A stretch of DNA of 64,000 nt from Dioscorea cayenensis subsp. rotundata (taxonomy: Eukaryota > Streptophyta > Magnoliopsida > Dioscoreales > Dioscoreaceae). Positions 36,050 to 47,863 of the stretch are shown here, piece after piece. The notes below the pieces were generated by a model. That model saw only the letters and a program-made list of their open reading frames with translations. It had not been told where the DNA came from and searched no databases. The position numbers and the translations under genes were made by a program. The stretch lies in contig NC_052475.1 in NCBI RefSeq assembly GCF_009730915.1, forward strand, positions 27,279,016 to 27,343,015, read 5' to 3'. The first letter of the stretch is position 1; the number at the start of each line of letters is the position of its first letter.

Positions 36050-39000
36050 TATCCTTTGTCATGTGGTTGAGCAAAAAACCAAAGGCCATCTCTTCCTCTA
36101 ATGCTCTCATGCAACCCACATTTATAAAACCATTTTTGATGAGGTCTTGGTCTATTGTAATTGTTCTGCTTGATGGTCTACGTTTGGCCACCTTAGATTT
36201 CCAAACTTGAGGCCTCATCTTGGAAGGCTTGGGGACTCTTTGCCCACATATATAGTTGGATAGAAATTGATGTATTTTTTACCAACTAGCTACACCTATT
36301 TTGAGACTAACTTAACTTTGACTATCATAAAGATTGATTACTAGTTCGTTTTTTGGTTGACTTAACACTGAAGATATGATGAAAATCTTTTTGGAGTACC
36401 ATGTAACCAAGATCAAGTGTAACTTGATTTCCTATGTTCCACATCTTGCATTAAGGTGTGTCCTCATGCCACTAGCGAGACGTCCCATGCTCTTTAAGTG
36501 GTATACCTATCAAAGCCACCATGTCTATATAACCCTATCAAAGCTACTTGGATGTTAGCACTTGGAAGCTCTGTCTTTTCTATCCCCCCTCACGGTTGTT
36601 ATATTGTACAGTTGTTCAATCATTACCGAACTTTAGAGTTTCCTATCTCACGTGGCTCATCAATTGATTTTTTTTAGTATCACATTTTAATCTACTTATA
36701 GTTGCAGATTTTACGTGTGTTGTTTTCTGTTTGTCTTAATTTATATTCTCTTTTATTTTGCTTAATTTATTTTAAATGATTTATTCACTTTTTCCACAAA
36801 ATTTAGGTGGTTTACCTAATTTTTAAAAAAATTAAGCTTAAGTGGAGACTCAAGTCAAGTAATTCTATAAATCGATCTAGGTATATTTTTTTAAGGGGAA
36901 TTTTTTTCTTTCAATTTGCACATAAAAACTTTGATATTAAACAATCATTATCACAAAACCATTTTATTAAAAATAATAATAAAAAAAAATAAATCCTTGA
37001 CCAAAATGATCGACGACCACCATTGATGGCCACTTGTCAACGGAGAAGCCAAGATGATGGTTAGATCAATCACAGTTAAATGCCAGAAATAAGTCTCTCA
37101 ACAGACAAAGGCATTCTATTTTATTAATTGTGTGGTCTCATTTTGAAAGTTACATATTTCTCTATTAATTTATTGCTTTGAATTCTCATTGCCTTGCTTC
37201 AATGCAAAGAAGACATTGACAAACCTTTATGGACTTGCATGTCTTGCTTTGTCAAAACCCTAACAAACTCCTACATATGAACTTCTCTCTCTCTCTCTCT
37301 CTCTCTCTCAATATATTTATATATATATATATATATAAATGGGAAATTGAAATATATTTCAATTACATTCATAAAGGATTGGGAAAACTAGTTTGCTAAA
37401 GCAAGGTGCTGAATATCATGAAAGATGAGTCTAGGGGAGGGCAAGTTGATTCTTATGTTAGGCCACCAAACCTAACCCTAATGTGTTAGAACTTCATATA
37501 TATAGATTATTTCAAGCAAAACCTAGCTTAAGTAATTAAAATAGACATAAGATCCTATATGACCTATATGTCCTAACCAAATTAGGTATTGTGCTTAACA
37601 TATTGTCTACTAACTCCTTGAAAATATGAAATTCTTGAATGTCCGAAAAAAAAAAAAAAAAGAAAAGAAAATTTTGTTTTCAATAACAATCATTTCAATT
37701 TGTTGTCAATATCAAAGTCATCTTTTTATTGTTTTTTATTTTTTATTTTTTTATTATAGACTTCCAGTTCTCAAACTTAAGAGATATTAGACAAAATTTG
37801 GAGAGGAAAAAAAAAAACATAAAGCATAACAAAGTAGTACTGTTCCAAATTAGACCAAACAAAAGCCAAACTTGATCCTTCAAAGGAAAGTTTAGAAAAT
37901 AAAGAACAATAAATTATCAATAACTTAAATGTTTCACACTTCTTAAGTCAATCAACAAGTACTACAAACCTTAAAATCCCATGGGACTAATCTTTGAAAA
38001 CTTGCAAGCAAGAGAATCACCTTTCAAACTTTTCTATCCAAGCAACAAAATAAGGAAAAAGAAAAAAGAAAACCATTCTTCTATCTTTATATTTCTACAT
38101 ACATACATACAGAACTCTAAAGTTTCTTTTCACCAACCAACCTTAGCAATTTTCAAACCCTTGAAAGTAGTGAGTGGATAAAAATTTTATAGATCTTTCT
38201 TAACATTAATTAAATTAAAAAAATACTTAACACATCATAGATATATTCATATACATACACATGAAAAGAAACACTCTTTTTTTGTTTCCATATTAAGTTC
38301 TTCAATGGCTTTTCATACTGTAAGAATTAATATAAAAAGGGTCAAAGCTTATAAACAAGGAAACAATTGTTCCCAACTTGGGGGTCCTATCATTATCAAT
38401 AAAGATAAATATATATATATATATATATATATATTCTTGCAAGATATAACCCTCAAGAGCAAGACAGAGAGATCTCAAGAGCACTTTGTCTTGCAAGGAT
38501 TAGGTTCAAGGATTGTTTATATGAACCACAAAAGAAGCACAAATTTCCAACTATGAGAACCATTGTTTCTTCACATACAAACACAGACACAAACACACAC
38601 AAGTTGGACAAAGACATTCCCTGATATTAAGATGCTTGTAAAAAGAGGCAACAAGTGATGGTGAGATGCACAAAAAAGTGCTACTCAATCCCTAATTTCA
38701 CGTGATTAAATTCAACCATTATTTTGTTCAACAAGCTCTACAAGGATTGTCTCTTAATAATTTTCTAAATTTAAAATGTAATTTGAAATAACCGGAAAAA
38801 GAATTAGAAAAGTGTTTTAGTTTTCCCACTTATTATGCTTGCTTGTTTGGACAGGGGTGACATACAATTTTGTTTTTTCATTTGCTATGTTCAAACTATT
38901 TTTGATGCCATGAGATGACCGAAGTTATTGTGGTAGGCCAAATGAAATGGATATTTTTGACTTAATTTACATTGTTTTTTTTTTTTCAATATATAAATAA

Positions 39001-41640
39001 ATAAATATATTTATTTATTTATTTATTTTTGAATTCCAAAATCAAATTCTTAAGCATAAGTATATTCTTACAATTCAATTTACTTTTTATATAAAAAATA
39101 TTAATTATGTTGAAGAAATAAAAGAAATCATGAAATACAAAAACAAAAGTTTAAAGAGGCCTGAACATTATTATACCTTCAAGAATCAAAACATAACTTT
39201 TTCTTTTTTTAATTTCAAAATCTATGAACATAAAGAAACTTCTAAGAAAACCCACACCCATTCACTTTGCAATTGCACACTCAACAAAGAACCACTTTGA
39301 AGAATTACAATCTTTATATATCACCACATGATATGCTTTTCCATCATCCCATTTCCAAGATTCAAAGGGAGATGGAAAAAGGCTAACAATACATTCCCTA
39401 ACACATGCAAACCACTTTCATTTGAAAACCCACTCAATCAATTAAAAAAATTTGCAACAAATTAGACAAAGTAAGAGCTAAATTAAAGAGATTAACAAAT
39501 TCACTAAATCATACCCTACTCAACACCCAATTATTGCAACTCCTTTTTCTTTTTTTAAATCATCCACCAATGTATATATCTATATATATATATATATAGA
39601 TATTTAGATATATATTTATATCTTCACATCTTTCATATACTAGTATAACATGCAGTACATTTTTATTTAAAATGTGAGTATCACTTATAATTAATAAAAA
39701 CATCTGATATGTCAAAGAAATCAACCAATATGTAAGTTTTATGTATACAACCCTCAAAAACATGGGTCCGGATATATTAAATAAGCCAACCGATTTATAA
39801 ATCACAACTATATATATAACTCTTAATAACTAAAATATCAAAAGTAATTATGAATTTATGCATGCATAACATTTAAATTATTTTTTATTAATATTATTTT
39901 TTGAGTATTTAACATGGTTGTTTGCTAAAAACCACAGATTTTAAACTAACAAAAAAAAATATTAAAAATCTTATTAAAAAAAATAAACCTCTCATAGTAT
40001 ATGCTATTTGAAGTCAAAATCACTTATTTAAATGATCAATTTCTATCACTTGGATCAATCCGCAGGTAATATTTAAATTGTTTTGTTAGTTGATGATATA
40101 CAACCATGCTTCAAATATCATATTAAAAAATAAATCAAAAAAATAAACATAAAAATAACATGAAATATTAGTTTGCATAGGTGCTGACTTGGCTACTCAA
40201 ATATGGAAAAGGGGAGAGGACGGAGTGGTTGGCAAATCATTTCTCTTTGGTTCCTACAAACCCTAATCAACACTCTCACGCAAACCCCTTTGACCAGACA
40301 AAATTATTTATTTTTTTAATATAAACCCACTACTTTTTTAGTTTGATGTCTCACGATATACTTTCTATTTTATTTAATTAAAATAATGGTTCATAACAGG
40401 CGGAAAAAAAAAAAGTAGCCGCATTTCTGTCCTAACTTTTATCACTCTTTCTCTCTTTCTCTCTTTCTCTCTCCAAGTTTGTGCTATGTCTCTCTCTCTC
40501 TCTAGAAGTCACTTTGTATAGCGCAAGTGGAATCTGACAAGACTTGTTTGGATTTTAATATAAAAAATTTTTCAATGCTTCCTCTCAATAAATTCTTTAA
40601 CTTTTTATTTTTATTTTATTTATTTATTTATTATTTGTTTCTTATGAGATGGAAAAGGTTTCCCTTCTCCCTACGGAAGGAGAACCATAACAACAATTGG
40701 CAAATGTCAATGCAGAAAGGAGCCTTCTTCATGGCTCCACCTGATGAAATTACCTTAATACCATTTGCAACTGGTCGAGTTGCCCTCCTACCTAGGGTTT
40801 TCTTGCTTCATGATTAGGATTGTTCTTTGGGTTCTCCTTTTTTTATTTTTATTTTTTTCCAATTTTTAAATAATTGGTGTAAGGGGGTTTATGCTATCTC
40901 TTATCTCTTTTTAATTCTTCTTGCTTCCACTTAAATTTAGAAATTATAAATGGATTGATTCTCGCCTAATTATCCTTGAAAAATCACATTAAATAGATGC
41001 CCTGAAAATTAATAGAGATGGTGAAATAGGGCACAAAATCAAGGAATATCTTTGTGAGGGCATCCTTTGAAAGGGAACAATTTTGTCATTACCCCCTCGA
41101 TGTCCCTTGTTTTGGAAACAAGCGGGTCTTTAAACGCCCATCTCCACCCAAACTTACACATCTAACCCTCCACACTTTATTATCTCATAAATTATCATCT
41201 AAAATTCTTGTTCCAAAGAAAAACCAAACAAAATCAAAGGAAAGAAAAAAAAAAAGAAAAGTTTTTTAACATATTAATCTAGATTCTTCATCTTGATAAA
41301 AATTATTATTTCAGATATTTTCCAAACAAATCAAGAATTCAAGAGCCTCTTTGTTTTTCTAATATGACTCTCAAGCATAACTTTTGATAAAGCTTCTAAA
41401 ATGATGATCCCATAGGTTTAAGAGAAAAAAAAAAATACCCATCAATAATCACCTTCTACGCCTAAATTAGCAACTAATGTTGTTCATACTAAACAAATAA
41501 GCGAATAACCCCCCCTCTCAGTCTTCCATCTCCGTTTCCCGTATCCTCGTTTCCCAACAATACGTAAAACACACGCAACCTAGAGCCCATATCCGTCAAC
41601 CCAAAATTTAATAAAATAAAATAAATAAATAAAATCATAT
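36050..41640. other. Long intergenic region, AT-rich
   Basis: No gene is supported over 5.6 kb. Present are (CT)n near 37282-37310, (AT)n tracts near 37318, 38410 and 39580, and a (TTTA)n stretch near 39000. A GC-richer island at about 40640-40830, just after CT-rich DNA at 40445-40505, contains a 58-codon frame and a small inverted repeat GGAGCC/GGCTCC. It could be a non-coding transcript, but nothing identifies it. A minus-strand frame at 36033-36218 has no recognised family. Confidence 0.4.
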
Positions 41641-41655
41641 GAACCTACGTAACGA

Positions 41656-41663
41656 TGACGTCA
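41656..41663. promoter_or_regulatory. bZIP-type TGACGTCA palindrome in the NAC gene promoter
   Basis: A perfect TGACGTCA lies within GATGACGTCACT, and a second ACGT core (CTACGTAA) lies about 10 bases upstream. Paired ACGT cores about 360 bases before the NAC TATA box are typical of stress- and ABA-responsive plant promoters. Function is inferred. Confidence 0.5.
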
Positions 41664-42015
41664 CTTCCCCATCTCCCCCGAAGGAGAGACCACCCCAAAA
41701 CACCCTCAAAGACAAAGGCCACAATCAAGAAAAAACCAACGGTAAATGAAACTTATGAAATGAAGAAGAGAAGGGCATTACCGTCAGAAAGGGGGAAAAA
41801 GAAAAACAGGCCGTCGCATCAGATCAGTGTCCGCCGTCCCTTCCTTTCGCAAAACACCCCTCAAGTAAAATAGAAATTCGGGAAAAGGAAAGGCTGGGTG
41901 TTGGTCTCACAAGTGCTTGATAAAATGCGTCAAAGGATGGGGCGCAGATGGATGAATGGTTTGAGTCTGTCTCACGCCACCCATTTGGGTCGTCGCCTTG
42001 CACCCGCAACCTTGC

Positions 42016-42024
42016 TATTATAAA
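42016..42024 (+). promoter_or_regulatory. TATA box of the NAC gene
   Basis: TATTATAAA about 185 bases upstream of the NAC start codon, followed by a CT-rich leader with a (CTAT)n repeat at about 42137-42160. Confidence 0.6.
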
Positions 42025-42108
42025 GCCCCCACTCTTTTCTCCAATTCCATCCACACCCTCCTCTCTCTTTCTCTCTCTTCTTTACCTTCTCCTCCTCCTC
42101 AAACAGAG

Positions 42109-42129
42109 ATGGAGAGCAGCATGGCTTAG
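42109..42129 (+). other. Short upstream ORF in the NAC leader
   Basis: ATGGAGAGCAGCATGGCTTAG encodes six residues (MESSMA) and ends 79 bases before the NAC start. It lies between the TATA box and the coding region, so it should be in the transcript unless spliced out. It might dampen translation. Confidence 0.4.
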
Positions 42130-42208
42130 TTTCAATCTATCTATCTATCTATCTATCTATTTGTCTAATAAACAAACTTGGGAAACAGTTTCAGCAACTT
42201 GAGAGTTT

Positions 42209-43070
42209 ATGGAAAAACCTGGGTTTTTTCGTAATGGTGTTATGGTGAAGCTGCCACCAGGCTTCAGGTTCCACCCAACAGATGAAGAGCTTGTCATGCA
42301 GTACCTACGCAAGAAGGTGTACTCATGTCCCTTGCCAGCTTCTATAATCCCTGAAATTGATCTTGGGAAACATGATCCCTGGGAACTACCTGGTGAGTAT
42401 CAGAAATAAACAAAATTCAAACTTTTCTTTTTGTCAAGTATCAAAATTGAGACTTTTTATGTGTTTGTGAATGTTCAGGTGCTAGTGAGCAGGAGCAGTA
42501 CTACTTCAATTTGAGAGAAAGCAAGTACCCCAGTGGAAGCAGGCATAACAGGACGGCCAGCTCTGGTTACTGGAAGGCCACTGGAAGAGATAAGCAGATA
42601 TCTGTGGGAAAGGGCGGGCAAGTTGTGGGGATGAAGAAGGTGCTGGTGTTTTACCAAGGGAGGCCTCCTCGTGGTTGCAGAACGGATTGGATCATGCATG
42701 AGTACCGTCTCGCCGGCGCCGTCATCACCGGAGACAGGAATTCTGTCATTGTGAGCATGCAAATTCACTTCTTGTTTACTTTAAATGAGATCAAAGAATT
42801 GAATGCTTACCTGAAACATTGGTGCATTGGTTTATGCAGAAGAGCGGTAGAGACTGGGTGTTGTGCCGCATTTTCTTGAAGAAGAGAGCTGGCAAGATGA
42901 ACACTGAATGCTCCAGGGGATTCATTGATTTCTTTAAGCAGGCGAGTTCAAGTAGTTCCTCTTCTTCTTCGGCATCAAGCTGCGTCACTGATGTTTCTGA
43001 TGGAAGTAATACTAGTGAAGAGGACAATAGCTGCAGCACCGATTCATCTTCAGGTGGAAGAGAAGCTTAA
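42209..43070 (+). CDS. NAC-domain transcription factor, NAC083/VNI2-like
   Basis: Three exons: 42209-42392, 42479-42750 and 42840-43070, giving 228 residues. The NAC DNA-binding domain (about residues 13-165) is complete, with subdomains A to [90 protein letters not shown] and [12 protein letters not shown]. The exon layout, with introns after LPG and after the VI of the sequence RNSVI, is the usual NAC pattern. The opening ([14 protein letters not shown]) and the [14 protein letters not shown] segment match the NAC083/VNI2 subgroup, known in Arabidopsis to repress xylem vessel formation and leaf senescence. The short C terminus is a Ser tract followed by an acidic [13 protein letters not shown] segment. 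Subgroup placement is by remembered similarity. Confidence 0.93.
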
Positions 43071-45107
43071 GGCTATCTTTTTTCTATGTCTCACAGTTCA
43101 TCAGAATTCAAATAATCTTGAAGATGTAACCTTTTGTTATTCTAGAATGGGTAGTCCCTTTGTATCTCTTGTAATTCCTGCTGTTTTTTTTACCCGTAAG
43201 TTAGTAACAAGAGAGAGGTTTAATCAATCAAATGAGGCAGCTAACAGTGTTGTTTGATTAACTTGATCTACCTACCTAGTTAAAAAAGCAGAATTCAATC
43301 AGACAATTTTATGTATGGAGGGAATGGCATCCAGTGCAGTTAAAAAATAAAAAATAAAAAATAAAAAATAAAAAAATAGAGGGGGAGGAAAAAGGAGAGG
43401 AAGAGAAACAGAGCAAGAAAGATAAGGCATAAATCGATGTGGTTTGTGATAGAGATGCCAATGAGGGGGGCCACACTGAAGAATAAGAACCGGAATACAG
43501 AGAATGGGTCAATGGCTTCTGGGTCCCTTGATAAACACCCTTCTTAGCCCAGCATATTTGGCATTAGATCTCTGCTTTGACAAGGCAATGGTGAAGATCA
43601 CATCCGAATAAGACCCTGATTTTGATGTGATTAGTACCTAACAATTGCTGCTCTGACTTCGTTCAAAGGGACCCCAAGCACATGTATTATGTATGATAAT
43701 GGAAAATACTCCCTAATTAGCAAAGATTAACTTAAAATTAACTCATCCAAGCAATCTTTTTTGTGCCTCAAAAAGAACAGTGTTATGGATCGACTCAAGT
43801 TTGTGACTTTGGCTCTAGTTTCTTAATCAAATGTAAAATCTTGAGTAATGAGCAGTTGTACTAGTCCAAATAGCAACATAATGATGGAACCAACCAAAGG
43901 AGTCTGGCCCTAATCAAGCAATTAGGAAACATATTTAGCAGAGAATACTAAGATTTATGATGTAATGAGCAGGCTTTGCTTAAAACTAACTCTTTCATGG
44001 ATCACTTTCGGTGTGTGCGTCGTCCTTCAGAAAGAAAATTAAGTTGAGTATTTATATAATGTGATAAGTACAGTAAGAAGAAAATTTAAACAAGAAAAGG
44101 AGATAACAATCATCTTAAGCAAAGGGTCAGGAACAACTTAGCTTATGCTCTTAATCAACAACAAATCCTACTTAAAAAAGTCATACCTTGCATCATGCCA
44201 GTTCTTAAATCACTTTGCTGGCACTTTCATGTGGTTTTCTTCACAAGTCATCCGTGAAGGCTTTTAGTAAAAATGATAAAGAAGTTCTTAACGTTTTGTC
44301 AGAGTCATTGATTCATCTCATTGCTTCAAAATTTCACTTTTCCCATACTTAACTGCAATTTAGAGAAAGGAACTGGAAATTAGCAGGGAAAAGGGTGATA
44401 ATTGATAGAGATTCTGCTAATAAAAGGCAAAGTTAAGTGGGGTACAGCAGCTATAAATTAAAAGACTTCAGGAGGTTGGCAACCTTGAGAATTAATATGT
44501 GATATAATTTGGAGAGTATATGGGCAATGGATCCAATGATAGACAGCATGGGATACCAAAGTCACAAATTTAATAACTGAGGATGCCTTTGAAGAAAAGA
44601 TTCAAAATACTTCCACAAAGTAGATAGCTTTGCAACATTGAGGATGGAGAGACAGCATGAATTATATCAAACACTGCTCAATAAGTTTTCTAAAAATAAA
44701 TGCAAAGCTAATCAATCTGTGGGGGCAACAAGAAAACAAGAAGCAAAGTGCCAAATATGCAATAAAAACACCCACATGGGAAATGAATAGATTAATCAAT
44801 ATTAACCTTATTAGATAAAAAGAAGGTATCACAGCAAAAATTGCCCCTCCAATTAAGGATGCAAGCTATCAATGTTATTGGTGGAACAATGCTATATAAT
44901 ATACAAGTGCATCAAGTCTCATTTAAGACTTTGAACATGTACTTCTCATATTATAAAATCAGAGGGGTTAGAACTCACAAACTGCGATGCAAATAATTTA
45001 TTAAATGACGCTAATCTTAATCACAACATCACCATTTCCTAGATGTGAAGGGTTTTTCAATATAATTAAATGACCTCAAAGTTCTCACATCAAAAATAAA
45101 TAAAAGA
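43071..45107. other. Intergenic region downstream of NAC gene
   Basis: The first part is NAC 3' untranslated sequence. A (TAAAA)n tract lies at about 43340-43376. No further gene was recognised. Confidence 0.45.
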
Positions 45108-45407
45108 CAACAAAAATGTTTAATATTAACAGCAAGGCCTCTTTCTATGAGATTTGGCAGAAATAAATTGGTTTCTAGTAGAAAGATGAATAATTTTGAA
45201 AGTGCCCTCTTTAACCATGCAACTCTTTCGTAGTCAATGGTGGACAAACGAACCTAGCAACAAAAATGTTTAATATTAACAGCAAGGCCTCTTTCTATGA
45301 GATTTGGCAGAAATAAATTGGTTTCTAGTAGAAAGATGAATAATTTTGAAAGTGCCCTCTTTAACCATGCAACTCTTTCGTAGTCAATGGTGGACAAACG
45401 AACCTAG
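45108..45407. repeat. Perfect 150-bp tandem duplication
   Basis: Copy one (45108-45257) and copy two (45258-45407) are identical by eye over all 150 bases, each beginning CAACAAAAATGTTTAATATT and ending GGACAAACGAACCTAG. Complete identity indicates either a very young duplication or an assembly artefact. A TGA-ending exon-like piece follows at about 45512-45447 on the minus strand. Confidence 0.92.
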
Positions 45408-45409
45408 GT

Positions 45410-46005
45410 TTTCATGAGACGGTGGACATGAGCTGCAAAATTAAACTCAACACGGATCTTGCCTGGGTAAGCCACTTGGTTTTCCTTCATTTATTACAAG
45501 ATCATCAAACCATACCTGCATATAAAAAGAAAGCACAACAAAAGCCGGTATTATTAAATGCTACATATGTCGGGTAATGCATTGTATGTCATCGATAGAA
45601 GGTATAGCAGATATAATTTACATAATACCAACAAAGCTAAGACCTATGATACCGACAATTTTTATATACAATAACACTTCAAGTTTACATGGTGAAGTAG
45701 GTGGAGTTTTCATGTGTGGCAATTAAAATAATGGCACAGTAATAACACAACATATCATGATTTGAGAAGCAACAAAAAAATCTAATCCAAATAATAGCTT
45801 ATGGGAGAGCATGTAGTTATCAAACATCTAATAAAGTAGAGGGAAACCGATAATTAAAATGTTTACGTGCGTTCCATGACATGCTGCGCATAAGAAAACC
45901 GCCGACCAGAGTTTCTTGTGAGTGTGGGTTTTGGGGTCATCACCATCCCAACTAAAGGCCTGGGGAGTTTGTTCACGACACCATCTATGTTTTCTTTTTC
46001 TGTGC
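45410..46005. other. Region with possible 3' exons on the minus strand
   Basis: On the minus strand, TTTTTATATGCAG (ending near 45514) is a good acceptor, and the following bases read VWFDDLVINEGKPSGLPRQ in one frame before a TGA near 45449. This may be an alternative last exon, or 3' untranslated sequence, of the unassigned gene at 46006-47102. Otherwise no feature is seen. Confidence 0.25.
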
Positions 46006-47102
46006 TCATTGCAGTGAAGGTCCCCCTTGTACCTCTTGGTGTCCCTCCTCCAAAGATGTTTCTGTTGTTGGATTGCTGACTGAGCTTTTGTCACCATTGC
46101 GTGGGTCTGTGTCATCAAAGAACACGCATTAATTTCAAGAATTACAACTGTATTTCTCATTCAACATCATTCGTATGCTCTGTATATACTTTCCAATCAC
46201 TAGAGATTCAGAAATTCATGCAAAAGTCCTATTTACTTATGAAAATAATTAGCTCTGCGGAAATCTCAATATTTCAGATTATTCAATTATATGAACAATG
46301 GTTGGTGTTAAGAGTGAAACATAATTAGTCAAGGTGTTTGATAGACGCAAAGAAAAGATAGGCCTGAAAAAGATGAAACATCAATAGTACCAAAATTTCC
46401 AGTTATTTCCACAGACAACTACCTGACCAGGAAAATAGAGGAACAAGAAATCAAGATTATCAATGTAATGTACATGAATCATAAAGTCGGAAGCCGAATG
46501 AAAGGGATCTGATCCTTAAAAGGATGGTAGGCCCTTTCGAGCAAACTTGTGTGGGCACCCTGCATGTGACCAGCACATGGACATGTCTACCCTGGTTTCC
46601 ATGCAACTCAGTGCAGAAAAAGGAGGAAAGTTGGAAGACAAGAGAGCAAAAAATTACTTTGATAGAAACCCAATATGCCTTAAAATGGATCCCTCATCAA
46701 ACTTTGAAGTGATTCACAAGATTTATAAATGCTAACCAAGCATGCTAATATGGCATCGAATACACTACTGCAGATGTGTTAAGGTTTATTTCAGCAGCAT
46801 GTCCGCATGAACCCCATGGAGATGTCCATTATTGATTATACACACAACAAAAAAAATTAAAACATTTCGGATCTTTTACCTTTGGTCATCTGAGGATTGG
46901 CTTCATAAAACCCTGGCTCTTCTATTCCAGAGAATTACCAAACATTTCAATAGAAGTCATATATAAAATATTAAAAAAACACACTAGAAACACAATAAAC
47001 AGACAACACACCTAATCTCTTCTTAACAAAAGCTAAATCATGTACAACATTGAACACATTGTAACTGATAGTCCAGGTTTCTGGTGCACAATAATCATCT
47101 CT
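46006..47102 (-). CDS. Unassigned gene: three phase-compatible C-terminal exons
   Basis: On the minus strand, exon-like pieces at 47102-47012, 46921-46880 and 46106-46006 join in phase. They have acceptors TTTGATCTTTCAG, CTGGAATAG and TGACACAG, and donors GATTAG then gtgtgt, and CCAAAG then gtaaaa. The joined frame reads RDDYCAPETWTISYNVFNVV, HDLAFVKKRL, EEPGFYEANPQMTK, DPRNGDKSSVSNPTTE and so on to a TGA. I do not recognise the family. No start exon was found between 47103 and 47863. The first piece has only 30 open codons, so chance cannot be excluded; the consistent splice phases over three exons are the main support. Confidence 0.35.
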
Positions 47103-47863
47103 CTGAAAGATCAAAGTTTTCTAGTGGAGCATGGATGGACATAGTTCACAGACAATGTCTTCTTCCTCATCAGAATTACAACTCTTACCCCCTGCCATAT
47201 ACTTATATTAAGTAACATGAGAGAATGGGCACAACTGATGATTCTGTTCATGGTACCAACGCTGCAAGAAGCACTAACCTCCCTAGAACTTACAAACTAA
47301 TTTTGGCTTCAGTTGATGATTGCCTCCTTTACACAAGAAGGTATATCCACAAATTCCAAACCCAGTGATAGCAGCGTCATATTGCTGTTAGCATAATCAA
47401 ATTTTAATGCTACAGAAGCATTTAAGCTATTGACTGGTGGAGCACAACATGTTACATCATTCTCAAAGAAAAGAAAACCACCAACTCAAATCAATAACCC
47501 TTTTTAACTCCTAGCCAGCAAGAGAGCAGTAAGTAGCAAATTATCATATCTCATGAAATGCAGGTAGAAAATAGAAATTTAAAAGAACAATGACTAAGCC
47601 ATGTTCCAAGCAACCAAACTGAAGATGCATCCATGTTACCAACAAAACAAAGAGGATAAAGATGATTAATCCCAAAAAAAAACAGCACAATTGCACCAAG
47701 AAAGATTCCAGATGTAAATGGTCCAATACATTAAAGTCATTTAAGCTAGACAAGTTATCAGATACAAACACCCCTTCATTTGGCAAAATTTTGGAAAGAA
47801 ACATATTCAATAAGAGGAAGCGTGCAACCATGAAAGAGAATTGTTGGCAGGCTTATCTAACAC

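Noticed and set aside
36650-37080. Possible retrotransposon terminal fragment (word TTAAGTGGAGACTC)
   Set aside because: One short word reminiscent of plant LTR ends, but no paired repeats, primer site or coding remnants were seen.
41948-42202. Frame of 84 codons just upstream of the NAC start
   Set aside because: Its ATG lies upstream of the TATA box, and the translation is a CT-rich and (CTAT)n leader. It is not protein-like.
45447-45514. Joining this exon-like piece to the exon at 46106-46006
   Set aside because: The upstream exon already ends in a stop in its best frame, and the alternative join stops after a few codons.
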